From Sulfitobacter sp. (GTDB lineage Bacteria; Pseudomonadota; Alphaproteobacteria; Rhodobacterales; Rhodobacteraceae), in the NCBI GenBank assembly GCA_024637305.1, contig JAGXFI010000038.1, forward strand, positions 1 to 45,485: a stretch of DNA of 45,485 nt. Direction: 5' to 3'. Shown piece by piece: positions 17,676-25,897 of the stretch. A program made the position numbers and the translations under genes. Numbering within the stretch: position 1 is the first letter of the stretch; every line of letters starts with the position of its first letter. The notes beneath the pieces are model-generated. The model saw nothing but the letters and a program-made list of their open reading frames with translations, did not search any database and was not told where the DNA came from.

Positions 17676-18631
17676 ATCTCTATCACGACCTTGCCTGTGG
17701 CCTTGCGCGTACGCAGTAGTTCAAGCCCCTCGTTCGCCTGTTCCAAAGGCAGGACATGGCTCACATGCGGTTTCAGCTTGCCTTCGGCATACCAGCCCAG
17801 AAGCGTGGCGAAACTATCCGTCAGAACGGATGGTTTCAGCCGTGCGTAGCCGCCCCAATACAGGCCCAGCACGGTAAGGTTCTTGACCAGCAATATATTG
17901 GCCGGAATTTGTGGCACCTCGCCACTGGCAAATCCCAACGGCAGCAGGCGCGCCTCGGCGTTGCAGGCACGCAGCGCGGCCTTGAACTGTTCCCCGCCGA
18001 TGGGATCATAAACCACGTCCGCGCCGCCCAGCAACTTGACTGCCTCGCGAATGTCATCTGTCGTTGAATCGATCAGGTGATCCGCACCCGACGCCTTGCA
18101 CACCTCCAGCTTTTGCGCCCCTCGCGCGCAGGCGATGACCTCTGCGCCCATCAGCTTGCCCAGCTCGACCGCAGTCAGTCCCACCCCACCCGAAGCACCC
18201 AACACCAAAAGCCGCTCGCCGGGCTGCAACCGCGCCTTGTAGTCCAGCGCCACATGGCTGGTACCGTAAGCGATCAGAAAGGCGGCTGCATCCTTGAAGT
18301 CCATTGCATCGGGAATCGGAACGCAGATATCGGCGGGGATCGCGGCGTATTCGGCAAGCCCGCCAAAGCCGGAATAGGCGGCGATGCGTTGACCCACTGC
18401 AAGATGCTCGACGCCGTCGCCCAGCGCCGTGATCGTGCCTGCCATCTCCATCCCGATGATCGCGGGAAGCGGCGGTTTTTCCTGATAGGTCCCCTTCACG
18501 ATCAGAAGGTCACCGAAGTTCAGGCCGCAGGCACCGATCTGCACCACGACCTCTCCCTTGCCAGCCACGGGCAGTTCGACATTCTGCATCTCAAGCGGTT
18601 GATCATAAGCGGTAAGTTGCATGGCGCGCAT
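17672..18631 (-). CDS. NADPH:quinone oxidoreductase family protein
   Basis: A 319-residue medium-chain dehydrogenase/reductase lacking the catalytic zinc ligands, as in QOR/crotonase-type quinone reductases. Visible: N-terminal GroES-like half (GACGLNFGDLLIVKG, PAIIGMEMAG), cofactor loop LGASGGVGLTAVELGK near residue 150, and VVYDPIGGE. The protein probably uses NADPH to reduce quinones or enals. Start 18631 has AGGAG eight bases upstream. It converges on the EamA gene. Confidence 0.92.
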   Translation of the reverse strand: MRAMQLTAYDQPLEMQNVELPVAGKGEVVVQIGACGLNFGDLLIVKGTYQEKPPLPAIIGMEMAGTITALGDGVEHLAVGQRIAAYSGFGGLAEYAAIPADICVPIPDAMDFKDAAAFLIAYGTSHVALDYKARLQPGERLLVLGASGGVGLTAVELGKLMGAEVIACARGAQKLEVCKASGADHLIDSTTDDIREAVKLLGGADVVYDPIGGEQFKAALRACNAEARLLPLGFASGEVPQIPANILLVKNLTVLGLYWGGYARLKPSVLTDSFATLLGWYAEGKLKPHVSHVLPLEQANEGLELLRTRKATGKVVIEI

Positions 18632-18783
18632 CGGTCGGGCTCCTTTATCTGACGCGGCGCAGATGGTCAGATGCCGCAACGATTGGCAAGTGGTATGTCA
18701 GTGGGCAATCACCAACCGGATTGCGTGCCACAAGCGCGAACCGCAGCCTTTTGTCGCGAACTGCGGTACTGAAGATGGCCTGT

Positions 18784-18885
18784 TCATGGCGATCCGAACG
18801 AGAAGAACTCAAAGCTGAGATGAAAGGCATCCGTCACGGCGAACTGGATCCGAGCCAGCATCTTGGCGGTCATCGCATCGAACAT
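18784..18885 (-). pseudogene. Remnant of cytochrome bd (CioA/CydA) N-terminus
   Basis: A GGGAGGA and ATG introduce a 33-codon frame whose residues 10-20 read LARIQFAVTDA followed by FH. This resembles the start of cytochrome bd-type quinol oxidase subunit I, where LARIQFAFT...FH carries a heme-ligating His near residue 19. The frame stops early and nothing downstream looks like the rest of the protein. I read it as the stub of a deleted oxidase gene; chance resemblance is possible. The remainder of the 18632-18922 gap shows no gene. Confidence 0.45.
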
Positions 18886-18922
18886 GCGTTCCTCCCTTGC
18901 TGCGCGACTCAACCGCAGGGCC

Positions 18923-20266
18923 TCAGAACACGATGCTAACCTGAAGGCCCGGATCAGCGTCCCCGAGGGTCAATTCGGCACCATGCAGCCGCGCGACAGC
19001 GGCCACGAGGCTCAGGCCAAGCCCGTTTCCGGGGGTGTTGCGGCTTCGGTCCAGCCGGTAAAGCCGCTCCAGCACGCGCGTGCGCTCTGCCTCCGGGATG
19101 CCTGGTCCGTCATCGGTGACGGTCAGCCGTATTGCGTCTGTGTCCTCTAGCGACACTGTAATGCGCGCGCCTTGCCCGGCGTGACGCAAGGCGTTCTGGA
19201 TCAGGTTGGCAAGCATCTGACCCAACAGGTTTCGCTCTCCGCTCACCAAGATTTCAACGTCCGCAGGCACATCGCAGACAAGCGTCTGATCTTGCTCATG
19301 CGCATCCGGCTCGTACATTTCGCACAAGGTCCGGCAAAGCGTGGCAAGATCGACAGGCTGAAACGTCTCGCGCAACGTGCCCTGCTCTACCTGTGCCAAT
19401 TGCAGCAGCGAATCGAAAACCGCCGAGATGCCGGCAACCTCCCTGCGCGCCTCGTCGACCAGGCGTGCCGCCCCGCTCTCCGCGTCAACCTCCTGTGCAA
19501 GCTCGTCCAGTTGCAGCGACACGCGTTGCACCGGGGTCTTCAGGTCATGCGCAATGTCCGACGATACCTGCCGCAGCGTCGCAACCGATCGTTCCTGCGC
19601 CGCGGCCATCTGGTTAAGCGTTTCGCCGATGCGCACCATGTCGTCAGACCAGCGCGGCCCGACGGTGACCCGCGCAGAAAGATCGCCCGTCGTCAGGTCG
19701 TCAAGGGTCGCTCGAACAACCTCAACATGGCGCTTCGACCGCCGGGCCAGCACCAGACCACCCGACAAAGCAATCAACACCGTGGGAAGCAGGCTGATCC
19801 AGAGAATGTTGAAGAACACGGTTCCCAACGCTTCGACCTCTGCGCGGCTGCGCGCAATGGTGAGGCGACCGCCGTAGAGCGCCGAGGACAATGCCAGATA
19901 TTCGCCTTCTATTTCCGCCAACCCGTCCCGAAGGGAAACAAGGTGATACCCCTCACCGTCGCGCGCGATGGCACCGTTGCCAAAGATACGGCCCGATGGC
20001 GCGATATAGCTCAGGATCAGGCGGCCGGGGTCGGTATCGCGCGATTCCGCCTCGACCAGAAGTGCCACGGCAGAGGCATTTGGAGCGGCGCGAAAACCGG
20101 CCATGTCCTGTGCAAGATCGTCCCGGACAGCCTGCTCGAACGCGCTCCGCGTCACCGCATAGCTTGCGGCGAGGCTCAGCAGACTGACTGTCGAGAACAA
20201 CAGCACCAGCAGCACCGCAAGGCGGAGCGGCATGGACCGCCAGATCTTGGCCGATAGCGCCCTCAT
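18923..20266 (-). CDS. Two-component sensor histidine kinase
   Basis: A 447-residue membrane sensor. The first span is at residues about 12-35 and the second at about 150-172, enclosing a periplasmic region of about 115 residues that shows no named sensor domain. HAMP follows, then the phosphoacceptor H-box SDIAHDLKTPVQR (His about 240), N-box NLIQNALRHAG, G1 VTDDGPGIPE and G2 GNGLGLSLV. All catalytic boxes are intact. Its start overlaps the stop of its response regulator (ATGA). The pair lies divergent from a DegP-type protease, suggesting an envelope-stress function like CpxAR; this is inference. Confidence 0.95.
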   Translation of the reverse strand: MRALSAKIWRSMPLRLAVLLVLLFSTVSLLSLAASYAVTRSAFEQAVRDDLAQDMAGFRAAPNASAVALLVEAESRDTDPGRLILSYIAPSGRIFGNGAIARDGEGYHLVSLRDGLAEIEGEYLALSSALYGGRLTIARSRAEVEALGTVFFNILWISLLPTVLIALSGGLVLARRSKRHVEVVRATLDDLTTGDLSARVTVGPRWSDDMVRIGETLNQMAAAQERSVATLRQVSSDIAHDLKTPVQRVSLQLDELAQEVDAESGAARLVDEARREVAGISAVFDSLLQLAQVEQGTLRETFQPVDLATLCRTLCEMYEPDAHEQDQTLVCDVPADVEILVSGERNLLGQMLANLIQNALRHAGQGARITVSLEDTDAIRLTVTDDGPGIPEAERTRVLERLYRLDRSRNTPGNGLGLSLVAAVARLHGAELTLGDADPGLQVSIVF

Positions 20267-20934
20267 GCGTCGATCTTGTAGCCGGCACCGCGGACGGTCT
20301 GGATCAGGGCCGTATCGAACGGTTTGTCGACCTTGGCCCGCAAGCGGCTGACATGGGTTTCGACGACGTTCGTCATCGGATCGAAGGAAATATCCCAGAC
20401 ACCTTCCAAAAGCATGGTCCGCGTCTGCACCCGACCTTTGCGGCGCAAAAGATATTCAAGCAACGCGAATTCACGCGGCAAGAGGTCAATCTCAACGCCA
20501 GCACGCACCACCTTGCGGCTAAGCAGATCAAGAGTGAGATCGCCAGCGCGCAGCACGGTATCCTGCTCGACCGCCTGAGGACGCCGCGCCAGCGCCTGCA
20601 CCCGGGCGGACAGCTCCCCAAATGCAAAGGGTTTGACAAGATAATCGTCCCCGCCCGCATTCAGCCCGCCGATCCGGTCTTCGACGCTTCCCATCGCGGT
20701 CAGAAACAACACCGGCGTCCTATTTCCGGCACCGCGCAACGTCTTCACCAGACTGAGCCCATCCACCTTGGGTAGCATGCGGTCGACGACAAGCACGTCA
20801 TAGACGCGCGATGTGGCCTGTATCAGCCCCTCCCGGCCATCCTCCACCAGATCGACGGTATGCCCCTCCTCGCGCAGGCCGCGCGCGATATAGGTGCCGG
20901 TAGTGGCGTCATCTTCGATCACAAGCAATTTCAT
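20263..20934 (-). CDS. OmpR-family response regulator
   Basis: A 223-residue regulator. The receiver domain has the acidic pair IEDD, phosphoacceptor Asp51 in VVDRMLP, and the Lys of YLVKPF. The C-terminal winged helix contains LLPREFALLEYLLRRKG and TNVVETHVSRLRAKVD. It pairs with the kinase translated right after it. Start at 20934 was chosen at MKLLVIEDD; the longer frame begins with non-family sequence. A -10-like TATACT lies close upstream on the minus strand. Confidence 0.96.
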   Translation of the reverse strand: MKLLVIEDDATTGTYIARGLREEGHTVDLVEDGREGLIQATSRVYDVLVVDRMLPKVDGLSLVKTLRGAGNRTPVLFLTAMGSVEDRIGGLNAGGDDYLVKPFAFGELSARVQALARRPQAVEQDTVLRAGDLTLDLLSRKVVRAGVEIDLLPREFALLEYLLRRKGRVQTRTMLLEGVWDISFDPMTNVVETHVSRLRAKVDKPFDTALIQTVRGAGYKIDA

Positions 20935-21071
20935 GACTTCTAGTATAGTGCGTGAGAGACGCTGTTGCACCCACCTGCCTAAATTACAGATTTGTATAGC
21001 TCACGGTGCTTTGCCTGTTAGGCAGCAGCCTCATATGCCTCTCATCAGAAATGAATGCGAGGAGCATGAAA
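20935..21071. promoter_or_regulatory. Divergent control region of the two-component genes and the DegP-type protease
   Basis: This 137-base region must hold promoters for both directions. TGCCTAAATTA (20976-20986) and TGCCTGTTAGGCA (21012-21024, a 5-base stem) share the TGCCT core, 36 bases apart. They are candidate sites for the response regulator. The same TGCCTAA core forms a palindrome upstream of uvrC. Confidence 0.4.
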
Positions 21072-22157
21072 ATGAATTTCACTTTGCCAAAAGCAGCCCC
21101 CTTGGCGCTTGTCGCCACCCTGGCCGCTGGCCCGATGGTCGCTTTGGCGCCCGTTGCGGCACTTGCGGTTCCGGTAGGTGGCTATGGCGATCTGGTCGAA
21201 GAAGTCTCTCCCGCCGTCGTCTTCATCGAAGTTACGGCAAAGGTTGAGCCAGCCCATTTCAAGGGGATGCCGGGAATGCCTGGCATGCCCGGCTTTGGTG
21301 CGCCTGAAGGCAACATGCCACCCAAGCAAGGGCTCGGGTCCGGCTTTATCATCTCCGCCGACGGGCAGATCGTAACCAACGCGCATGTCGTGGATGGTGC
21401 CGAGACCGTAACCGTCAAACTGGCCGATGGCCGCAGTTTTGATGCGACGGTTGTCGGCAGTGACCGCGCCACGGACATCGCTCTTCTGAAGATCGAAGCG
21501 GATGTCGACCTGCCTGCAGTACAGTTCGGGGATTCCGACACGATGCGTGCCGGCGACGAAGTCGTCGCAGTGGGCAACCCGTTCGGCCTTGGCGGCACCG
21601 TGACCAGCGGCATCATCTCGGCAACTTCGCGCAACATCAATGCAGGGCCGTTCGATGACTTCATCCAGACCGACGCCGCGATCAACCGTGGTAACTCGGG
21701 CGGACCGTTGTTCAACAATGCGGGCGAAGTGATCGGCGTGAATACCGCGATCATCTCACCGGGGGGCGGGTCTGTCGGAATCGGTTTTGCCGTACCGTCG
21801 CAACTGGTGCAGGACATCGTGGCCGACCTTGGCGATGACGGGAAAGTAACCCGTGGGTGGCTCGGCGTTCAAATCGCTCCGATGAGCGAAGAAGTCGCCA
21901 ATGTTCTGGGCTATGACGCGCCGAAAGGTGCCGTAGTCGAGGGCGTGGCCGATGACAGTCCAGCCGAGAAGGCAGGACTTGAGGAAGGCGATATCATTCT
22001 GTCCTTCGCAGGCCAGCCGATCCTGGAACTGCGCGACCTGACCCGCGCAGTGGCCCTGACCGATCCTGAGGCGACGGCGGCCGTCACCGTGTTCCGCAAG
22101 GGGGCCGAAGTGACGCTTGACGTGACCATCGGCACGATGGCCAAGCAGGACGCCTGA
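21072..22157 (+). CDS. Periplasmic trypsin-like serine protease, DegP/HtrA family with one PDZ
   Basis: A 361-residue protein with an N-terminal signal peptide (APLALVATLAAGPMVALAPV, cleavage likely after ALA near residue 34). The protease domain has the triad His105 (TNAHVV), Asp135 (ATDIALL) and Ser209 (GNSGGPL). A Met/Gly/Pro-rich loop (GMPGMPGMPG) lies before it. Only one PDZ domain follows (about 255-355), so it is DegS-length rather than full DegP, yet has a cleavable signal and a standard active site. The ATG at 21072 sits seven bases after GAGGAG. It probably degrades misfolded envelope proteins, under the divergent two-component system. Confidence 0.95.
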   Translation: MNFTLPKAAPLALVATLAAGPMVALAPVAALAVPVGGYGDLVEEVSPAVVFIEVTAKVEPAHFKGMPGMPGMPGFGAPEGNMPPKQGLGSGFIISADGQIVTNAHVVDGAETVTVKLADGRSFDATVVGSDRATDIALLKIEADVDLPAVQFGDSDTMRAGDEVVAVGNPFGLGGTVTSGIISATSRNINAGPFDDFIQTDAAINRGNSGGPLFNNAGEVIGVNTAIISPGGGSVGIGFAVPSQLVQDIVADLGDDGKVTRGWLGVQIAPMSEEVANVLGYDAPKGAVVEGVADDSPAEKAGLEEGDIILSFAGQPILELRDLTRAVALTDPEATAAVTVFRKGAEVTLDVTIGTMAKQDA

Positions 22158-22169
22158 ACCACGAAGATC

Positions 22170-22224
22170 CCCGATGCCAAACCACCGGCATCGGGAAAGC
22201 CTCCTTTACCCCAATCAAGGAGGC
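22170..22224. terminator. Two back-to-back hairpins between convergent genes
   Basis: CCCGATGCC/GGCATCGGG (22170-22195, 9-base stem, 8-base loop) is followed directly by GCCTCCTT/AAGGAGGC (22199-22224, 8-base stem, 10-base loop). They lie between the protease gene and the convergent monooxygenase gene and could stop transcription from both sides, though neither has a long U-run. Confidence 0.6.
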
Positions 22225-22267
22225 GACCCGGCCTCGGCGTTGAGCAAGCACCGGGGCCGGAAGTCTT

Positions 22268-23542
22268 TCAAGACATCCGTGCGCCAACCGGAATGATAGG
22301 GGGTGCGCTGTTCAAAGCCTCCATCGCGAAACCGGCAGCCGCCTTGTACTTCGCCATGAAATCGGTGCGCTCTTCGGGCGACACCACGTTGTCGATGTGA
22401 TCGAACGCGCCGCCGCACCGGTCGTTGACAAGGTTCAGCAAGCCGAACGGACCGGCCCCCCGATTGCGCAGGATCAGATCTGAGACAGGGCCGCAAAGGT
22501 CCGCGTCAAAAGCGGCAAGCGCCTCTTGACCCAAGCCATGCGCCACAAAAGCAGCACCCAATGTCCGCGCGTCGATGACCGCCTGGCTCGCTCCGTTGGA
22601 TCCTGTGGGATACATCGCGTGCGCGGCGTCACCCATCAGCGCCACGGGTCCGTCTTGCCAGGTTGCCACCGGATCACGGTCGATCATCGCGTTCTCGTAT
22701 GTCACCTCCGCCCCGCGCAGCAAAGTCGGCACATCAAGCCAGTCATACCGCCACTCAGCGAAGTGATGGGCAAAATCCTCGACCTTGGCTTCGCCGAACC
22801 AACCGATGCGATCGCGCAGCGAAGGGTCGTCATAGGTAACTTCGGCAATCCAGTTGATCCGCGCCAGACCGGTGTCAGGATCGGGGGCGGAGATCGGATA
22901 GATCACCATCCTTTGCCTGTGGTCGCCCAAACCGACAAAGGACGCACCGGTCCGGATCGGCTTGGCCAATGTGGTGCCGCGCCACATGACCGCCCCACCC
23001 CAATGGATCGGCGGCTGATCGGGATGCATCTGTGCGCGGACATTGGAATGGATGCCGTCCGCCCCGATCAGCACCGCACCGGCTTCGCGGGTGGTTTCGC
23101 CGTTTCGCTCGACGATCGCCTCGACGCCGCCGTTTCCGGTCTTTGCATACCCCGTGACCCGCGCGCCCAGCTGGACGCAGTCAGCGCCCGCGCGCTCGAT
23201 CAGCTCTTGATAGAGCAGCATATGAAACGCGCCGCGATGGACGGCAAATTGCGGCCAGTTGTAGCCTGCCACAGTGCCGCGCGGCTCGGCATATATTTCC
23301 TGTCCCTTGCGGCCCACCAACGCCCATTCGCGCACAGAGACGCCGACCGTGTTCAACGCCTCGGCACCGACCCCCAAGGCCTCCAGTTCGCGCACCGCGT
23401 TCGGCTGCAAATTTATCCCGACGCCAAGCGGCTTGAGTGCACGAACGCTCTCGAAGACAGTGAACGGTACGCCGATCTGGTGCAGTGTCAGCCCAAGGAC
23501 CAATCCACCGATGCCCCCGCCCGCGATAAGTACCCTATCCAT
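22268..23542 (-). CDS. FAD-dependent monooxygenase (salicylate-hydroxylase-like)
   Basis: A 424-residue class A flavoprotein. The dinucleotide loop AGGGIGGLVLGL begins at residue 7, the DG motif is seen as IGADGIHSNVR near 160, and the second FAD motif is GDAAHAMYPTGSNGASQA near 290. Such enzymes hydroxylate aromatic or related substrates using NAD(P)H and O2; which one is unknown. Start 23542 (MDRVLIAGGG) has AAGGG upstream. It stands alone between the protease and the glucan cluster, with a 158-base gap upstream in which I see no gene. Confidence 0.9.
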   Translation of the reverse strand: MDRVLIAGGGIGGLVLGLTLHQIGVPFTVFESVRALKPLGVGINLQPNAVRELEALGVGAEALNTVGVSVREWALVGRKGQEIYAEPRGTVAGYNWPQFAVHRGAFHMLLYQELIERAGADCVQLGARVTGYAKTGNGGVEAIVERNGETTREAGAVLIGADGIHSNVRAQMHPDQPPIHWGGAVMWRGTTLAKPIRTGASFVGLGDHRQRMVIYPISAPDPDTGLARINWIAEVTYDDPSLRDRIGWFGEAKVEDFAHHFAEWRYDWLDVPTLLRGAEVTYENAMIDRDPVATWQDGPVALMGDAAHAMYPTGSNGASQAVIDARTLGAAFVAHGLGQEALAAFDADLCGPVSDLILRNRGAGPFGLLNLVNDRCGGAFDHIDNVVSPEERTDFMAKYKAAAGFAMEALNSAPPIIPVGARMS

Positions 23543-23700
23543 CCCTTGCCCCCACGATGCCGCGTTTTCATCGCTTGTTATACATAGCGCAACTCCGATG
23601 GCCACGCCTTGCGTTTCACAAGGTGCAGGCACGCTTCCCACTGATGGAGCAGGCTATGAGATGTGCCCGACATCGGATATCGCGCATTGCTGTGGGCGAG

Positions 23701-25857
23701 TCAGATCGGCAGCGCATAGGCAATACGCAGCGACCGACCCTCGAACGGTTCAAGCTGGATGCGCAGGATACCGTCCTCGCCCAACTCACCGTCAATCCGC
23801 TCTTCCAGCATGTCGATCACCGGCCCTGCACGCGGGCTTGGGATTTCGACCTCCTCGTCTACGGGCGTATCGCCAAAATTCAACGCCGTGATCTGCGTGC
23901 CGCGCTGGTCAGGCAGGTCGTGAACCATGATCAGCAGACCCGGAGCCTCTACATCGGGGATGTCCACCTGTTCGCTCGCGCCGATCCCATGTACCTCGCG
24001 GACTGCCAAAAGCCGTTTGAGCCGGTTGGCAAAGCTTTCGGGATCCTTGAGTTGTTCCGGTATGGGTCCGTACAGCGTTCGGGCGCGCGGTATTCCTTCG
24101 TGAGACTGCATCTTGTCGCTGCAATTTCCCGCAAGATCGTAGGCACCGCGTTCAATCCAGCGGGTATCGCCATCCTCCATCAGATGCGTGACCGACGCCG
24201 GATCAAGCGGAAGCGCACCTACCATGTCCCAACCGGAAAGCGCGAAGACACCGGGCTGAAACGCGTTGTACATCGCCAGCAGCAGATGCACCTTCTTTAT
24301 CGTCTCGACCTGTTCCGGTGACATATCCGAAATGTCCTCGTACCCCAGAGCAGCTGCGATGAAGCTGGCTGTGGTGCAGGCTACACCATTGGTTACAAAA
24401 CGCAGATTGTAAGGCGCGCGCGGCCCGCTGATCGCTTCGTACATGGTCTCGCGGATATGCGTGCGCAGGGTGCGGCCCTGCCACGACTGGCCTCCCAAGG
24501 TGAACATGTCATTGGCGTGCAGGGTCCAGAAATGCACCAGCTCCAACGTCAGTTCATCGTGATTCTGAAGCGCGTGGATCAGAGATGCCGGGTCAATCCC
24601 GTATTCCCGGACCATCCTCAGCATCATGCGCAGAAACTCCGTGTCGCCCGTTACCAGCGCGTGATGATAGGCGGGTCGCGTGATGAAATCGTAGGACAGA
24701 TCCGCGCCCCCGTCGGACATGGCGGCGATATCGTCAACGGTCAGATTGAGTTCCTGAAAACTGAAACCGCCTGCCTTGCGGATCATGCCACCCAAAAGCT
24801 GGTTGCCGACCCCGGACAACGGATGGCTTTCCGACCAGACCATCCCGTCGCTGGATCGCTCGATCCCCAGAAAACCGTTAGCGTCCAGCCGAAGCCCGCG
24901 CGCGCCGAGCGCGTCGAGCGAATGAAGCGCGTCACCGATAATCATCTGCTGAGCGGAAAAAGATGGATCGAGCCAGTTCAGACTGGGCTGACCTTCTTTG
25001 AAATAATGCAGATAGACCCACCGCCGGGCGATGCCATCTACCCCTACGACCGGCTTGGTCACGCTCCAGTCGGTTTCCTTGACGCCGGGCTCGAAAAAGA
25101 TCACCCGCTGTAGCTGGCCGACGATATGGCCCTTTTCGGCCAGCACATCGACGATCTCGGGGGCCAGGTTCACCACATCGCGATCGTCCGGGACATCCGG
25201 CAATATGTCCCAGTCCTCCTGAGGGATCTCGACCATATGGTAAAGCCCTGCCCAATCTTCGTGCCGCATCAGCGCAAGGTGGAAGTCGGGCCCCTTGCCT
25301 GTGTGGGAGGGAATTACATCGTCGATCACCACCGCGTTGTGAGCCGCCGCCATCCGGCTCATCGCTATAAACTCGTCCAGAGTGCCGAAAGCCGGATCGG
25401 TGTCAAATCCGATACGGTCAAAGTTTCCGTCCACAGTCGGCGTATATTTGTGGCCGTCATAACCGCCCGAACGCTTGGTCGGACCCGCGTGAATTGCGCG
25501 GATCCCGATTTGGGATAGCGCGCTCCACAGGGTCTCTTCACCAAGCGTGGCAAGCACCGACTGATCGTCTGGTGTAATGACGGCGGGCGGATAGGTGGTG
25601 ATCCACACAGGTGCGACGGCCAAAGCCGTTCGCGGCTTGGCCACCGCGTAAGGTCGAGACCACAAGCGACTGTGACCACCATACGCGACCGCATGGCGGC
25701 GCGCCTGATCCAGCATCGAGACAGAACGAAGCCGCGCGATCAATTCCGGACCGGGACGCGGCAGGATACCGACCGGGTTCGGATCGGGCATGACTGCGCC
25801 GGCCATTGGTCGCGGTCCGGTGCTTTTGGATTTGCCTTTGTCATCATTGGATTTCAT
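23701..25857 (-). CDS. GH13 family protein, divergent trehalose-synthase-like
   Basis: A 718-residue GH13 (alpha-amylase fold) protein. The catalytic residues are in place: nucleophile Asp325 (RLDANGFLG), acid/base Glu369 (FSFQELNLT), third Asp434 (LQNHDEL), with conserved region I as DDVIPSHTG. The stretch before the nucleophile is much longer than in classical TreS and has [20 protein letters not shown] instead of the usual DGYDIADY. In annotation, proteins like this are called trehalose synthase or maltose glucosyltransferase. If so, it would swap trehalose and maltose and feed the maltokinase of the same cluster. It follows glgC by 40 bases. The GH13 call is firm, the reaction is not. Confidence 0.8.
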   Translation of the reverse strand: MKSNDDKGKSKSTGPRPMAGAVMPDPNPVGILPRPGPELIARLRSVSMLDQARRHAVAYGGHSRLWSRPYAVAKPRTALAVAPVWITTYPPAVITPDDQSVLATLGEETLWSALSQIGIRAIHAGPTKRSGGYDGHKYTPTVDGNFDRIGFDTDPAFGTLDEFIAMSRMAAAHNAVVIDDVIPSHTGKGPDFHLALMRHEDWAGLYHMVEIPQEDWDILPDVPDDRDVVNLAPEIVDVLAEKGHIVGQLQRVIFFEPGVKETDWSVTKPVVGVDGIARRWVYLHYFKEGQPSLNWLDPSFSAQQMIIGDALHSLDALGARGLRLDANGFLGIERSSDGMVWSESHPLSGVGNQLLGGMIRKAGGFSFQELNLTVDDIAAMSDGGADLSYDFITRPAYHHALVTGDTEFLRMMLRMVREYGIDPASLIHALQNHDELTLELVHFWTLHANDMFTLGGQSWQGRTLRTHIRETMYEAISGPRAPYNLRFVTNGVACTTASFIAAALGYEDISDMSPEQVETIKKVHLLLAMYNAFQPGVFALSGWDMVGALPLDPASVTHLMEDGDTRWIERGAYDLAGNCSDKMQSHEGIPRARTLYGPIPEQLKDPESFANRLKRLLAVREVHGIGASEQVDIPDVEAPGLLIMVHDLPDQRGTQITALNFGDTPVDEEVEIPSPRAGPVIDMLEERIDGELGEDGILRIQLEPFEGRSLRIAYALPI

Positions 25858-25897
25858 GCGTTACTTGACCACCTTTGGTGTCATGTGTTTGCTGTTC

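Noticed and set aside
19172-20257. 361-codon plus-strand open frame
   Set aside because: Opposite the histidine kinase, which has all catalytic boxes.
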